Part shown: positions 50,657 to 62,907 of the stretch, one piece after another
How the letters are laid out: every line of letters begins with the position of its first letter
How positions within the stretch are numbered: position 1 is the stretch's first letter
NCBI GenBank assembly: GCA_936450465.1
Contig: CAKZFU010000074.1
Coordinates: 1 to 64,000, forward strand
Source: Gibbula magus
Taxonomy: Eukaryota; Mollusca; Gastropoda; Trochida; Trochidae
Direction of reading: 5' to 3'
Length of the DNA stretch: 64,000 nucleotides
Made by a program: the position numbers and the translations under genes
The notes under the pieces: model-generated
Databases searched by the model: none
Seen by the model: the letters and a program-made list of their open reading frames with translations, nothing else
Told to the model about the DNA's origin: nothing

Positions 50657-53600
50657 TTGATGGTCTCCTATGGAAGCTCACATCCTGCCGGTCGCATAGA
50701 CGCATTCACTTTTGGAATCGGTTGCCGTCTTATCGGCAACCCGTGCCGTTAAGCTCATGCCCAAAAATGGGCCAAAAGGTGACTTTGGCCTAGACAACTT
50801 TTGATGGTCTCCTATGGAAGGTCTCATCCTGTCGGTCGCATAGACGCGTTCACTTTTGGAATCGGTGACCGTCTTATGGGCAAACCGTGCCGTTATAGTC
50901 ATTCCTGTAGGCCCAATTTTGGGCCAAAAGTCACTTTGACCTAGACAACTTTTGATGGTCTCCTATGGAAGTTCACATCCTGCCGGTCGCATAGACGCAT
51001 TCACTTTTGGAATCGGTTGCCGTCTTATCGGCAACCCGTGCCGTTAAGCTCATGCCCAAAAATGGGCCAAAAGGTGACTTTGGCCTAGACAACTTTTGAT
51101 GGTCTCCTATGGAAGGTCTCATCCTGTCGGTCGCATAGACGCGTTCACTTTTGGAATCGGTGACCGTCTTATGGGCAAACCGTGCCGTTATAGTCATTCC
51201 TGTAGGCCCAATTTTGGGCCAAAAGTCACTTTGGCCTAGACAACTTTTGATGGTCTCCTATGGAAGCTCAAATCCTGCCGGTCGCATAGACGCATTCACT
51301 TTTGGAATCGGTTGCCGTCTTATCGGCAACCCGTGCCGTTAAGCTCATGCCCAAAAATGGGCCAAAAGGTGACTTTGGCCTAGACAACTTTTGATGGTCT
51401 CCTATGGAAGGTCTCATCCTGTCGGTCGCATAGACGCGTTCACTTTTGGAATCGGTGACCGTCTTATGGGCAAACCGTGCCGTTATAGTCATTCCTGTAG
51501 GCCCAATTTTGGGCCAAAAGTCACTTTGGCCTAGACAACTTTTGATGGTCTCCTATGGAAGCTCACATCCTGCCGGTCGCATAGACGCATTCACTTTTGG
51601 AATCGGTTGCCGTCTTATCGGCAACCCGTGCCGTTAAGCTCATGCCCAAAAATGGGCCAAAAGGTGACTTTGGCCTAGACAACTTTTGATGGTCTCCTAT
51701 GGAAGGTCTCATCCTGTCGGTCGCATAGACGCGTTCACTTTTGGAATCGGTGACCGTCTTATGGGCAAACCGTGCCGTTATAGTCATTCCTGTAGGCCCA
51801 ATTTTGGGCCAAAAGTCACTTTGGCCTAGACAACTTTTGATGGTCTCCTATGGAAGCTCACATCCTGCCGGTCGCATAGACGCATTCACTTTTGGAATCG
51901 GTTGCCGTCTTATCGGCAACCCGTGCCGTTAAGCTCATGCCCAAAAATGGGCCAAAAGGTGACTTTGGCCTAGACAACTTTTGATGGTCTCCTATGGAAG
52001 GTCTCATCCTGTCGGTCGCATAGACGCGTTCACTTTTGGAATCGGTGACCGTCTTATGGGCAAACCGTGCCGTTATAGTGATTCCTGTAGGCCCAATTTT
52101 GGGCCAAAAGTCACTTTGGCCTAGACAACTTTTGATGGTCTCCTATGGAAGCTCACATCCTGCCGGTCGCATAGACGCATTCACTTTTGGAATCGGTTGC
52201 CGTCTTATCGGCAACCCGTGCCGTTAAGCTCATGCCCAAAAATGGGCCAAAAGGTGACTTTGGCCTAGACAACTTTTGATGGTCTCCTATGGAAGGTCTC
52301 ATCCTGTCGGTCGCATAGACGCGTTCACTTTTGGAATCGGTGACCGTCTTATGGGCAAACCGTGCCGTTATAGTCATTCCTGTAGGCCCAATTTTGGGCC
52401 AAAAGTCACTTTGGCCTAGACAACTTTTGATGGTCTCCTATGGAAGCTCACATCCTGCCGGTCGCATAGACGCATTCACTTTTGGAATCGGTTGCCGTCT
52501 TATCGGCAACCCGTGCCGTTAAGCTGATGCCCAAAAATGGGCCAAAAGGTGACTTTGGCCTAGACAACTTTTGATGGTCTCCTATGGAAGGTCTCATCCT
52601 GTCGGTCGCATAGACGCGTTCACTTTTGGAATCGGTGACCGTCTTATGGGCAAACCGTGCCGTTATAGTCATTCCTGTAGGCCCAATTTTGGGCCAAAAG
52701 TCACTTTGGCCTAGACAACTTTTGATGGTCTCCTATGGAAGCTCACATCCTGCCGGTCGCATAGACGCATTCACTTTTGGAATCGGTTGCCGTCTTATCG
52801 GCAACCCGTGCCGTTAAGCTCATGCCCAAAAATGGGCCAAAAGGTGACTTTGGCCTAGACAACTTTTGATGGTCTCCTATGGAAGGTCTCATCCTGTCGG
52901 TCGATAAGACGCGTTCACTTTTGGAATCGGTGACCGTCTTATGGGCAAACCGTGCCGTTATAGTCATTCCTGTAGGCCCAATTTTGGGCCAAAAGTCACT
53001 TTGGCCTAGACAACTTTTGATGGTCTCCTATGGAAGCTCACATCCTGCCGGTCGCATAGACGCATTCACTTTTGGAATCGGTTGCCGTCTTATCGGCAAC
53101 CCGTGCCGTTAAGCTCATGCCCAAAAATGGGCCAAAAGGTGACTTTGGCCTAGACAACTTTTGATGGTCTCCTATGGAAGGTCTCATCCTGTCGGTCGCA
53201 TAGACGCGTTCACTTTTGGAATCGGTGACCGTCTTATCGGCAAACCGTGCCGTTATAGTCATTCCTGTAGGCCCAATTTTGGGCCAAAAGTCACTTTGGC
53301 CTAGACAACTTTTGATGGTCTCCTATGGAAGCTCACATCCTGCCGGTCGCATAGACGCATTCACTTTTGGAATCGGTTGCCGTCTTATCGGCAACCCGTG
53401 CCGTTAAGCTCATGCCCAAAAATGGGCCAAAAGGTGACTTTGGCCTAGACAACTTTTGATGGTCTCCTATGGAAGGTCTCATCCTGTCGGTCGCATAGAC
53501 GCGTTCACTTTTGGAATCGGTGACCGTCTTATGGGCAAACCGTGCCGTTATAGTCATTCCTGTAGGCCCAATTTTGGGCCAAAAGTCACTTTGGCCTAGA

Positions 53601-53920
53601 CAACTTTTGATCGTCTCCTATGGAAGCTCACATCCTGCCGGTCGCATAGACGCATTCACTTTTGGAATCGGTTGCCGTCTTATCGGCAACCCGTGCCGTT
53701 AAGCTCATGCCCAAAAATGGGCCAAAAGGTGACTTTGGCCTAGACAACTTTTGATGGTCTCCTATGGAAGGTCTCATCCTGTCGGTCGCATAGACGCGTT
53801 CACTTTTGGAATCGGTGACCGTCTTATGGGCAAACCGTGCCGTTATAGTCATTCCTGTAGGCCCAATTTTGGGCCAAAGGTCACTTTGGCCTAGACAACT
53901 TTTGATGGTCTCCTATGGAA

Positions 53921-54208
53921 GCTCACATCCTGCCGGTCGCATAGACGCATTCACTTTTGGAATCGGTTGCCGTCTTATCGGCAACCCGTGCCGTTAAGCT
54001 CATGCCCAAAAATGGGCCAAAAGGTGACTTTGGCCTAGACAACTTTTGATGGTCTCCTATGGAAGCTCACATCCTGCCGGTCGCATAGACGCATTCACTT
54101 TTGGAATCGGTTGCCGTCTTATCGGCAACCCGTGCCGTTAAGCTCATGCCCAAAAATGGGCCAAAAGGTGACTTTGGCCTAGACAACTTTTGATGGTCTC
54201 CTATGGAA
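53921..54208 (+). repeat. B-B junction (A monomer missing)
   Basis: The second B starts at 54,065, 11,354 bp after 42,711, as expected for the large block duplication. Confidence 0.95.
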
Positions 54209-55978
54209 GGTCTCATCCTGTCGGTCGCATAGACGCGTTCACTTTTGGAATCGGTGACCGTCTTATGGGCAAACCGTGCCGTTATAGTCATTCCTGTAGG
54301 CCCAATTTTGGGCCAAAAGTCACTTTGGCCTAGACAACTTTTGATGGTCTCCTATGGAAGCTCACATCCTGCCGGTCGCATAGACGCATTCACTTTTGGA
54401 ATCGGTTGCCGTCTTATCGGCAACCCGTGCCGTTAAGCTCATGCCCAAAAATGGGCCAAAAGGTGACTTTGGCCTAGACAACTTTTGATGGTCTCCTATG
54501 GAAGGTCTCATCCTGTCGGTCGCATAGACGCGTTCACTTTTGGAATCGGTGACCGTCTTATGGGCAAACCGTGCCGTTAAAGTCATTCCTGTAGGCCCAA
54601 TTTTGGGCCAAAAGTCACTTTGGCCTAGACAACTTTTGATGGTCTCCTATGGAAGCTCACATCCTGCCGGTCGCATAGACGCATTCACTTTTGGAATCGG
54701 TTGCCGTCTTATCGGCAACCCGTGCCGTTAAGCTCATGCCCAAAAATGGGCCAAAAGGTGACTTTGGCCTAGACAACTTTTGATGGTCTCCTATGGAAGG
54801 TCTCATCCTGTCGGTCGCATAGACGCGTTCACTTTTGGAATCGGTGACCGTCTTATGGGCAAACCGTGCCGTTATAGTCATTCCTGTAGGCCCAATTTTG
54901 GGCCAAAAGTCACTTTGGCCTAGACAACTTTTGATGGTCTCCTATGGAAGCTCACATCCTGCCGGTCGCATAGACGCATTCACTTTTGGAATCGGTTGCC
55001 GTCTTATCGGCAACCCGTGCCGTTAAGCTCATGCCCAAAAATGGGCCAAAAGGTGACTTTGGCCTAGACAACTTTTGATGGTCTCCTATGGAAGGTCTCA
55101 TCCTGTCGGTCGCATAGACGCGTTCACTTTTGGAATCGGTGACCGTCTTATGGGCAAACCGTGCCGTTATATTCATTTCTGTAGGCCCAATTTTGGGCCA
55201 AAAGTCACTTTGGCCTAGACAACTTTTGATGGTCTCCTATGGAAGCTCACATCCTGCCGGTTGCATAGACGCATTCACTTTTGGAATCGGTTGCCGTCTT
55301 ATCGGCAACCCGTGCCGTTAAGCTCATGCCCAAAAATGGGCCAAAAGGTGACTTTGGCCTAGACAACTTTTGATGGTCTCCTATGGAAGGTCTCATCCTG
55401 TCGGTCGCATAGACGCGTTCACTTTTGGAATCGGTGACCGTCTTATGGGCAAACCGTGCCGTTATAGTGATTCCTGTAGGCCCAATTTTGGGCCAAAAGT
55501 CACTTTGGCCTAGACAACTTTTGATGGTCTCCTATGGAAGCTCACATCCTGCCGGTCGCATAGACGCATTCACTTTTGGAATCGGTTGCCGTCTTATCGG
55601 CAACCCGTGCCGTTAAGCTCATGCCCAAAAATGGGCCAAAAGGTGACTTTGGCCTAGACAACTTTTGATGGTCTCCTATGGAAGGTCTCATCCTGTCGGT
55701 CGCATAGACGCGTTCACTTTTGGAATCGGTGACCGTCTTATGGGCAAACCGTGCCGTTATAGTCATTCCTGTAGGCCCAATTTTGGGCCAAAAGTCACTT
55801 TGGCCTAGACAACTTTTGATGGTCTCCTATGGAAGCTCACATCCTGCCGGTCGCATAGACGCATTCACTTTTGGAATCGGTTGCCGTCTTATCGGCAACC
55901 CGTGCCGTTAAGCTCATGCCCAAAAATGGGCCAAAAGGTGACTTTGGCCTAGACAACTTTTGATGGTCTCCTATGGAA

Positions 55979-57453
55979 GGTCTCATCCTGTCGGTCGCAT
56001 AGACGCGTTCACTTTTGGAATCGGTGACCGTCTTATGGGCAAACCGTGCCATTATATTCATTCCTGTAGGCCCAATTTTGGGCCAAAAGTCACTTTGGCC
56101 TAGACAACTTTTGATGGTCTCCTATGGAAGCTCACATCCTGCCGGTCGCATAGACGCATTCACTTTTGGAATCGGTTGCCGTCTTATCGGCAACCCGTGC
56201 CGTTAAGCTCATGCCCAAAAATGGGCCAAAAGGTGACTTTGGCCTAGACAACTTTTGATGGTCTCCTATGGAAGGTCTCATCCTGTCGGTCGCATAGACG
56301 CGTTCACTTTTGGAATCGGTGACCGTCTTATGGGCAAACCGTGCCGTTATAGTCATTCCTGTAGGCCCAATTTTGGGCCAAAAGTCACTTTGGCCTAGAC
56401 AACTTTTGATGGTCTCCTATGGAAGCTCACATCCTGCCGGTCGCATAGACGCATTCACTTTTGGAATCGGTTGCCGTCTTATCGGCAACCCGTGCCGTTA
56501 AGCTCATGCCCAAAAATGGGCCAAAAGGTGACTTTGGCCTAGACAACTTTTGATGGTCTCCTATGGAAGGTCTCATCCTGTCGGTCGCATAGACGCGTTC
56601 ACTTTTGGAATCGGTGACCGTCTTATGGGCAAACCGTGCCGTTATAGTCAATCCTGTAGGCCCAATTTTGGGCCAAAAGTCACTTTGGCCTAGACAACTT
56701 TTGATGGTCTCCTATGGAAGCTCACATCCTGCCGGTCGCATAGACGCATTCACTTTTGGAATCGGTTGCCGTCTTATCGGCAACCCGTTCCGTTAAGCTC
56801 ATGCCCAAAAATGGGCCAAAAGGTGACTTTGGCCTAGACAACTTTTGATGGTCTCCTATGGAAGGTCTCATCCTGTCGGTCGCATAGACGCGTTCACTTT
56901 TGGAATCGGTGACCGTCTTATGGGCAAACCGTGCCGTTATAGTCATTCCTGTAGGCCCAATTTTGGGCCAAAAGTCACTTTGGCCTAGACAACTTTTGAT
57001 GGTCTCCTATGGAAGCTCACATCCTGCCGGTCGCATAGACGCATTCACTTTTGGAATCGGTTGCCGTCTTATCGGCAACCCGTGCCGTTAAGCTCATGCC
57101 CAAAAATGGGCCAAAAGGTGACTTTGGCCTAGACAACTTTTGATGGTCTCCTATGGAAGGTCTCATCCTGTCGGTCGCATAGACGCGTTCACTTTTGGAA
57201 TCGGTGACCGTCTTATGGGCAAACCGTGCCGTTATAGTCATTCCTGTAGGCCCAATTTTGGGCCAAAAGTCACTTTGGCCTAGACAACTTTTGATGGTCT
57301 CCTATGGAAGCTCACATCCTGCCGGTCGCATAGACGCATTCACTTTTGGAATCGGTTGCCGTCTTATCGGCAACCCGTGCCGTTAAGCTCATGCCCAAAA
57401 ATGGGCCAAAAGGTGACTTTGGCCTAGACAACTTTTGATGGTCTCCTATGGAA
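55979..57453 (+). repeat. Tandem duplication of five dimers (1,475 bp), first copy
   Basis: Shares GTGCCATTATATTC (56,051), AGTCAATCC (56,651) and CCCGTTCCG (about 56,788) with the next 1,475 bp at identical spacing. The CCATTATATTC marker appears again at 59,296 and 60,476, so part of the unit has spread further. Confidence 0.87.
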
Positions 57454-58928
57454 GGTCTCATCCTGTCGGTCGCATAGACGCGTTCACTTTTGGAATCGGT
57501 GACCGTCTTATGGGCAAACCGTGCCATTATATTCATTCCTGTAGGCCCAATTTTGGGCCAAAAGTCACTTTGGCCTAGACAACTTTTGATGGTCTCCTAT
57601 GGAAGCTCACATCCTGCCGGTCGCATAGACGCATTCACTTTTGGAATCGGTTGCCGTCTTATCGGCAACCCGTGCCGTTAAGCTCATGCCCAAAAATGGG
57701 CCAAAAGGTGACTTTGGCCTAGACAACTTTTGATGGTCTCCTATGGAAGGTCTCATCCTGTCGGTCGCATAGACGCGTTCACTTTTGGAATCGGTGACCG
57801 TCTTATGGGCAAACCGTGCCGTTATAGTCATTCCTGTAGGCCCAATTTTGGGCCAAAAGTCACTTTGGCCTAGACAACTTTTGATGGTCTCCTATGGAAG
57901 CTCACATCCTGCCGGTCGCATAGACGCATTCACTTTTGGAATCGGTTGCCGTCTTATCGGCAACCCGTGCCGTTAAGCTCATGCCCAAAAATGGGCCAAA
58001 AGGTGACTTTGGCCTAGACAACTTTTGATGGTCTCCTATGGAAGGTCTCATCCTGTCGGTCGCATAGACGCGTTCACTTTTGGAATCGGTGACCGTCTTA
58101 TGGGCAAACCGTGCCGTTATAGTCAATCCTGTAGGCCCAATTTTGGGCCAAAAGTCACTTTGGCCTAGACAACTTTTGATGGTCTCCTATGGAAGCTCAC
58201 ATCCTGCCGGTCGCATAGACGCATTCACTTTTGGAATCGGTTGCCGTCTTATCGGCAACCCGTTCCGTTAAGCTCATGCCCAAAAATGGGCCAAAAGGTG
58301 ACTTTGGCCTAGACAACTTTTGATGGTCTCCTATGGAAGGTCTCATCCTGTCGGTCGCATAGACGCGTTCACTTTTGGAATCGGTGACCGTCTTATGGGC
58401 AAACCGTGCCGTTATAGTCATTCCTGTAGGCCCAATTTTGGGCCAAAAGTCACTTTGGCCTAGACAACTTTTGATGGTCTCCTATGGAAGCTCACATCCT
58501 GCCGGTCGCATAGACGCATTCACTTTTGGAATCGGTTGCCGTCTTATCGGCAACCCGTGCCGTTAAGCTCATGCCCAAAAATGGGCCAAAAGGTGACTTT
58601 GGCCTAGACAACTTTTGATGGTCTCCTATGGAAGGTCTCATCCTGTCGGTCGCATAGACGCGTTCACTTTTGGAATCGGTGACCGTCTTATGGGCAAACC
58701 GTGCCGTTATAGTCATTCCTGTAGGCCCAATTTTGGGCCAAAAGTCACTTTGGCCTAGACAACTTTTGATGGTCTCCTATGGAAGCTCACATCCTGCCGG
58801 TCGCATAGACGCATTCACTTTTGGAATCGGTTGCCGTCTTATCGGCAACCCGTGCCGTTAAGCTCATGCCCAAAAATGGGCCAAAAGGTGACTTTGGCCT
58901 AGACAACTTTTGATGGTCTCCTATGGAA
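57454..58928 (+). repeat. Tandem duplication of five dimers (1,475 bp), second copy
   Basis: Markers at 57,526, 58,126 and about 58,263 match those of the previous copy at +1,475. I saw no difference between the two copies. Confidence 0.87.
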
Positions 58929-59681
58929 GGTCTCATCCTGTCGGTCGCATAGACGCGTTCACTTTTGGAATCGGTGACCGTCTTATGGGCAAACCGTGCC
59001 GTTATAGTCATTCCTGTAGGCCCAATTTTGGGCCAAAAGTCACTTTGGCCTAGACAACTTTTGATGGTCTCCTATGGAAGCTCACATCCTGCCGGTCGCA
59101 TAGACGCATTCACTTTTGGAATCGGTTGCCGTCTTATCGGCAACCCGTGCCGTTAAGCTCATGCCCAAAAATGGGCCAAAAGGTGACTTTGGCCTAGACA
59201 ACTTTTGATGGTCTCCTATGGAAGGTCTCATCCTGTCGGTCGCATAGACGCGTTCACTTTTGGAATCGGTGACCGTCTTATGGGCAAACCGTGCCATTAT
59301 ATTCATTCCTGTAGGCCCAATTTTGGGCCAAAAGTCACTTTGGCCTAGACAACTTTTGATGGTCTCCTATGGAAGCTCACATCCTGCCGGTCGCATAGAC
59401 GCATTCACTTTTGGAATCGGTTGCCGTCTTATCGGCAACCCGTGCCGTTAAGCTCATGCCCAAAAATGGGCCAAAAGGTGACTTTGGCCTAGACAACTTT
59501 TGATGGTCTCCTATGGAAGGTCTCATCCTGTCGGTCGCATAGACGCGTTCACTTTTGGAATCGGTGACCGTCTTATGGGCAAACCGTGCCGTTATAGTCA
59601 TTCCTGTAGGCCCAATTTTGGGCCAAAAGTCACTTTGGCCTAGACAACTTTTGATGGTCTCCTATGGAAGCTCACATCCTG

Positions 59682-61020
59682 CCGGTTGCATAGACGCATT
59701 CACTTTTGGAATCGGTTGCCGTCTTATCGGCAACCCGTGCCGTTAAGCTCATGCCCAAAAATGGGCCAAAAGGTGACTTTGGCCTAGACAACTTTTGATG
59801 GTCTCCTATGGAAGGTCTCATCCTGTCGGTCGCATAGACGCGTTCACTTTTGGAATCGGTGACCGTCTTATGGGCAAACCGTGCCGTTATAGTGATTCCT
59901 GTAGGCCCAATTTTGGGCCAAAAGTCACTTTGGCCTAGACAACTTTTGATGGTCTCCTATGGAAGCTCACATCCTGCCGGTCGCATAGACGCATTCACTT
60001 TTGGAATCGGTTGCCGTCTTATCGGCAACCCGTGCCGTTAAGCTCATGCCCAAAAATGGGCCAAAAGGTGACTTTGGCCTAGACAACTTTTGATGGTCTC
60101 CTATGGAAGGTCTCATCCTGTCGGTCGCATAGACGCGTTCACTTTTGGAATCGGTGACCGTCTTATGGGCAAACCGTGCCGTTATAGTCATTCCTGTAGG
60201 CCCAATTTTGGGCCAAAAGTCACTTTGGCCTAGACAACTTTTGATGGTCTCCTATGGAAGCTCACATCCTGCCGGTCGCATAGACGCATTCACTTTTGGA
60301 ATCGGTTGCCGTCTTATCGGCAACCCGTGCCGTTAAGCTCATGCCCAAAAATGGGCCAAAAGGTGACTTTGGCCTAGACAACTTTTGATGGTCTCCTATG
60401 GAAGGTCTCATCCTGTCGGTCGCATAGACGCGTTCACTTTTGGAATCGGTGACCGTCTTATGGGCAAACCGTGCCATTATATTCATTCCTGTAGGCCCAA
60501 TTTTGGGCCAAAAGTCACTTTGGCCTAGACAACTTTTGATGGTCTCCTATGGAAGCTCACATCCTGCCGGTCGCATAGACGCATTCACTTTTGGAATCGG
60601 TTGCCGTCTTATCGGCAACCCGTGCCGTTAAGCTCATGCCCAAAAATGGGCCAAAAGGTGACTTTGGCCTAGACAACTTTTGATGGTCTCCTATGGAAGG
60701 TCTCATCCTGTCGGTCGCATAGACGCGTTCACTTTTGGAATCGGTGACCGTCTTATGGGCAAACCGTGCCGTTATAGTCATTCCTGTAGGCCCAATTTTG
60801 GGCCAAAAGTCACTTTGGCCTAGACAACTTTTGATGGTCTCCTATGGAAGCTCACATCCTGCCGGTCGCATAGACGCATTCACTTTTGGAATCGGTTGCC
60901 GTCTTATCGGCAACCCGTGCCGTTAAGCTCATGCCCAAAAATGGGCCAAAAGGTGACTTTGGCCTAGACAACTTTTGATGGTCTCCTATGGAAGGTCTCA
61001 TCCTGTCGGTCGCATAGACG
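59682..61020 (+). repeat. Partial copy of 55,257-56,595 at +4,425 bp (15 dimers)
   Basis: GGTTGCATAG (55,257 and 59,682), AGTGATTCC (55,467 and about 59,892) and GTGCCATTATATTC (56,051 and 60,476) recur in order at an exact 15-dimer offset. The match ends before AGTCAATCC (56,651), which has no partner near 61,076. Limits are approximate. Confidence 0.7.
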
Positions 61021-62619
61021 CGTTCACTTTTGGAATCGGTGACCGTCTTATGGGCAAACCGTGCCGTTATAGTCATTCCTGTAGGCCCAATTTTGGGCCA
61101 AAAGTCACTTTGGCCTAGACAACTTTTGATGGTCTCCTATGGAAGCTCACATCCTGCCGGTCGCATAGACGCATTCACTTTTGGAATCGGTTGCCGTCTT
61201 ATCGGCAACCCGTGCCGTTAAGCTCATGCCCAAAAATGGGCCAAAAGGTGACTTTGGCCTAGACAACTTTTGATGGTCTCCTATGGAAGGTCTCATCCTG
61301 TCGGTCGCATAGACGCGTTCACTTTTGGAATCGGTGACCGTCTTATAGGCAAACCGTGCCGTTATAGTCATTCCTGTAGGCCCAATTTTGGGCCAAAAGT
61401 CACTTTGGCCTAGACAACTTTTGATGGTCTCCTATGGAAGCTCACATCCTGCCGGTCGCATAGACGCATTCACTTTTGGAATCGGTTGCCGTCTTATCGG
61501 CAACCCGTGCCGTTAAGCTCATGCCCAAAAATGGGCCAAAAGGTGACTTTGGCCTAGACAACTTTTGATGGTCTCCTATGGAAGGTCTCATCCTGTCGGT
61601 CGCATAGACGCGTTCACTTTTGGAATCGGTGACCCTCTTATGGGCAAACCGTGCCGTTATATTTATTCCTGTAGGCCCAATTTTGGGCCAAAAGTCACTT
61701 TGGCCTAGACAACTGTTGATGGTCTCCTATGGAAGCTCACATCCTGCCGGTCGCATAGACGCATTCACTTTTGGAATCGGTTGCCGTCTTATCGGCAACC
61801 CGTGCCGTTAAGCTCATGCCCAAAAATGGGCCAAAAGGTGACTTTGGCCTAGACAACTTTTGATGGTCTCCTATGGAAGGTCTCATCCTGTCGGTCGCAT
61901 AGACGCGTTCACTTTTGGAATCGGTGACCGTCTTATGGGCAAACCGTGCCGTTATAGTCATTCCTGTAGGCCCAATTTTGGGCCAAAAGTCACTTTGGCC
62001 TAGACAACTTTTGATGGTCTCCTATGGAAGCTCACATCCTGCCGGACGCATAGACGCATTCACTTTTGGAATCGGTTGCCGTCTTATCGGCAACCCGTGC
62101 CGTTAAGCTCATGCCCAAAAATGGGCCAAAAGGTGACTTTGGCCTAGACAACTTTTGATGGTATCCTATGGAAGGTCTCATCCTGTCGGTCGCATAGACG
62201 CGTTCACTTTTGGAATCGGTGACCGTCTTATTGGCAAACCGTGCCGTTATAGTCATTCCTGTAGGCCCAATTTTGGGCCAAAAGTCACTTTGGCCTAGAC
62301 AACTTTTGATGGTCTCCTATGGAAGCTCACATCCTGCCGGTCGCATAGACGCATTCACTTTTGGAATCGGTTGCCGTCTTATCGGCAACCCGTGCCGTTA
62401 AGCTCATGCCCAAAAATGGGCCAAAAGGTGACTTTGGCCTAGACAACTTTTGATGGTCTCCTATGGAAGGTCTCATCCTGTCGGTCGCATAGACGCGTTC
62501 ACTTTTGGAATCGGTGACCGTCTTATGGGCAAACCGTGCCGTTATAGTCATTCCTGTAGGCCCAATTTTGGGCCAAAAGTCACTATGGCCTAGACAACTT
62601 TTGATGGTCTCCTATGGAA

Positions 62620-62907
62620 GCTCACATCCTGCCGGTCGCATAGACGCATTCACTTTTGGAATCGGTTGCCGTCTTATCGGCAACCCGTGCCGTTAAGCTC
62701 ATGCCCAAAAATGGGCCAAAAGGTGACTTTGGCCTAGACAACTTTTGATGGTCTCCTATGGAAGCTCACATCCTGCCGGTCGCATAGACGCATTCACTTT
62801 TGGAATCGGTTGCCGTCTTATCGGCAACCCGTGCCGTTAAGCTCATGCCCAAAAATGGGCCAAAAGGTGACTTTGGCCTAGACAACTTTTGATGGTCTCC
62901 TATGGAA
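62620..62907 (+). repeat. B-B junction (A monomer missing)
   Basis: The second B starts at 62,764. Its flanks lack the TTAAA and TTATATTCATTTCTG markers that follow the other three, so it may be an independent event or a longer-diverged copy. Confidence 0.93.

Larger units (their letters stand above)
47244..55584 (+). repeat. Large duplicated block (about 8.3 kb), second copy
   Basis: Counterpart of 35,890-44,230 at an 11,354-bp offset, held on both sides of a 1.1-kb indel-rich patch. Outside that patch I noticed about ten substitutions, for example CTCAAATCC (51,271) against CTCATATCC (39,917), TCGATAAGACG (about 52,903) and AGTGATTCC (52,080) against AGTCATTCC. Upstream, about 46,397-47,235 matches 34,748-35,586 at +11,649. 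The offset drops by one dimer (295 bp) inside the A monomer at about 47,230-47,265. Confidence 0.85.
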
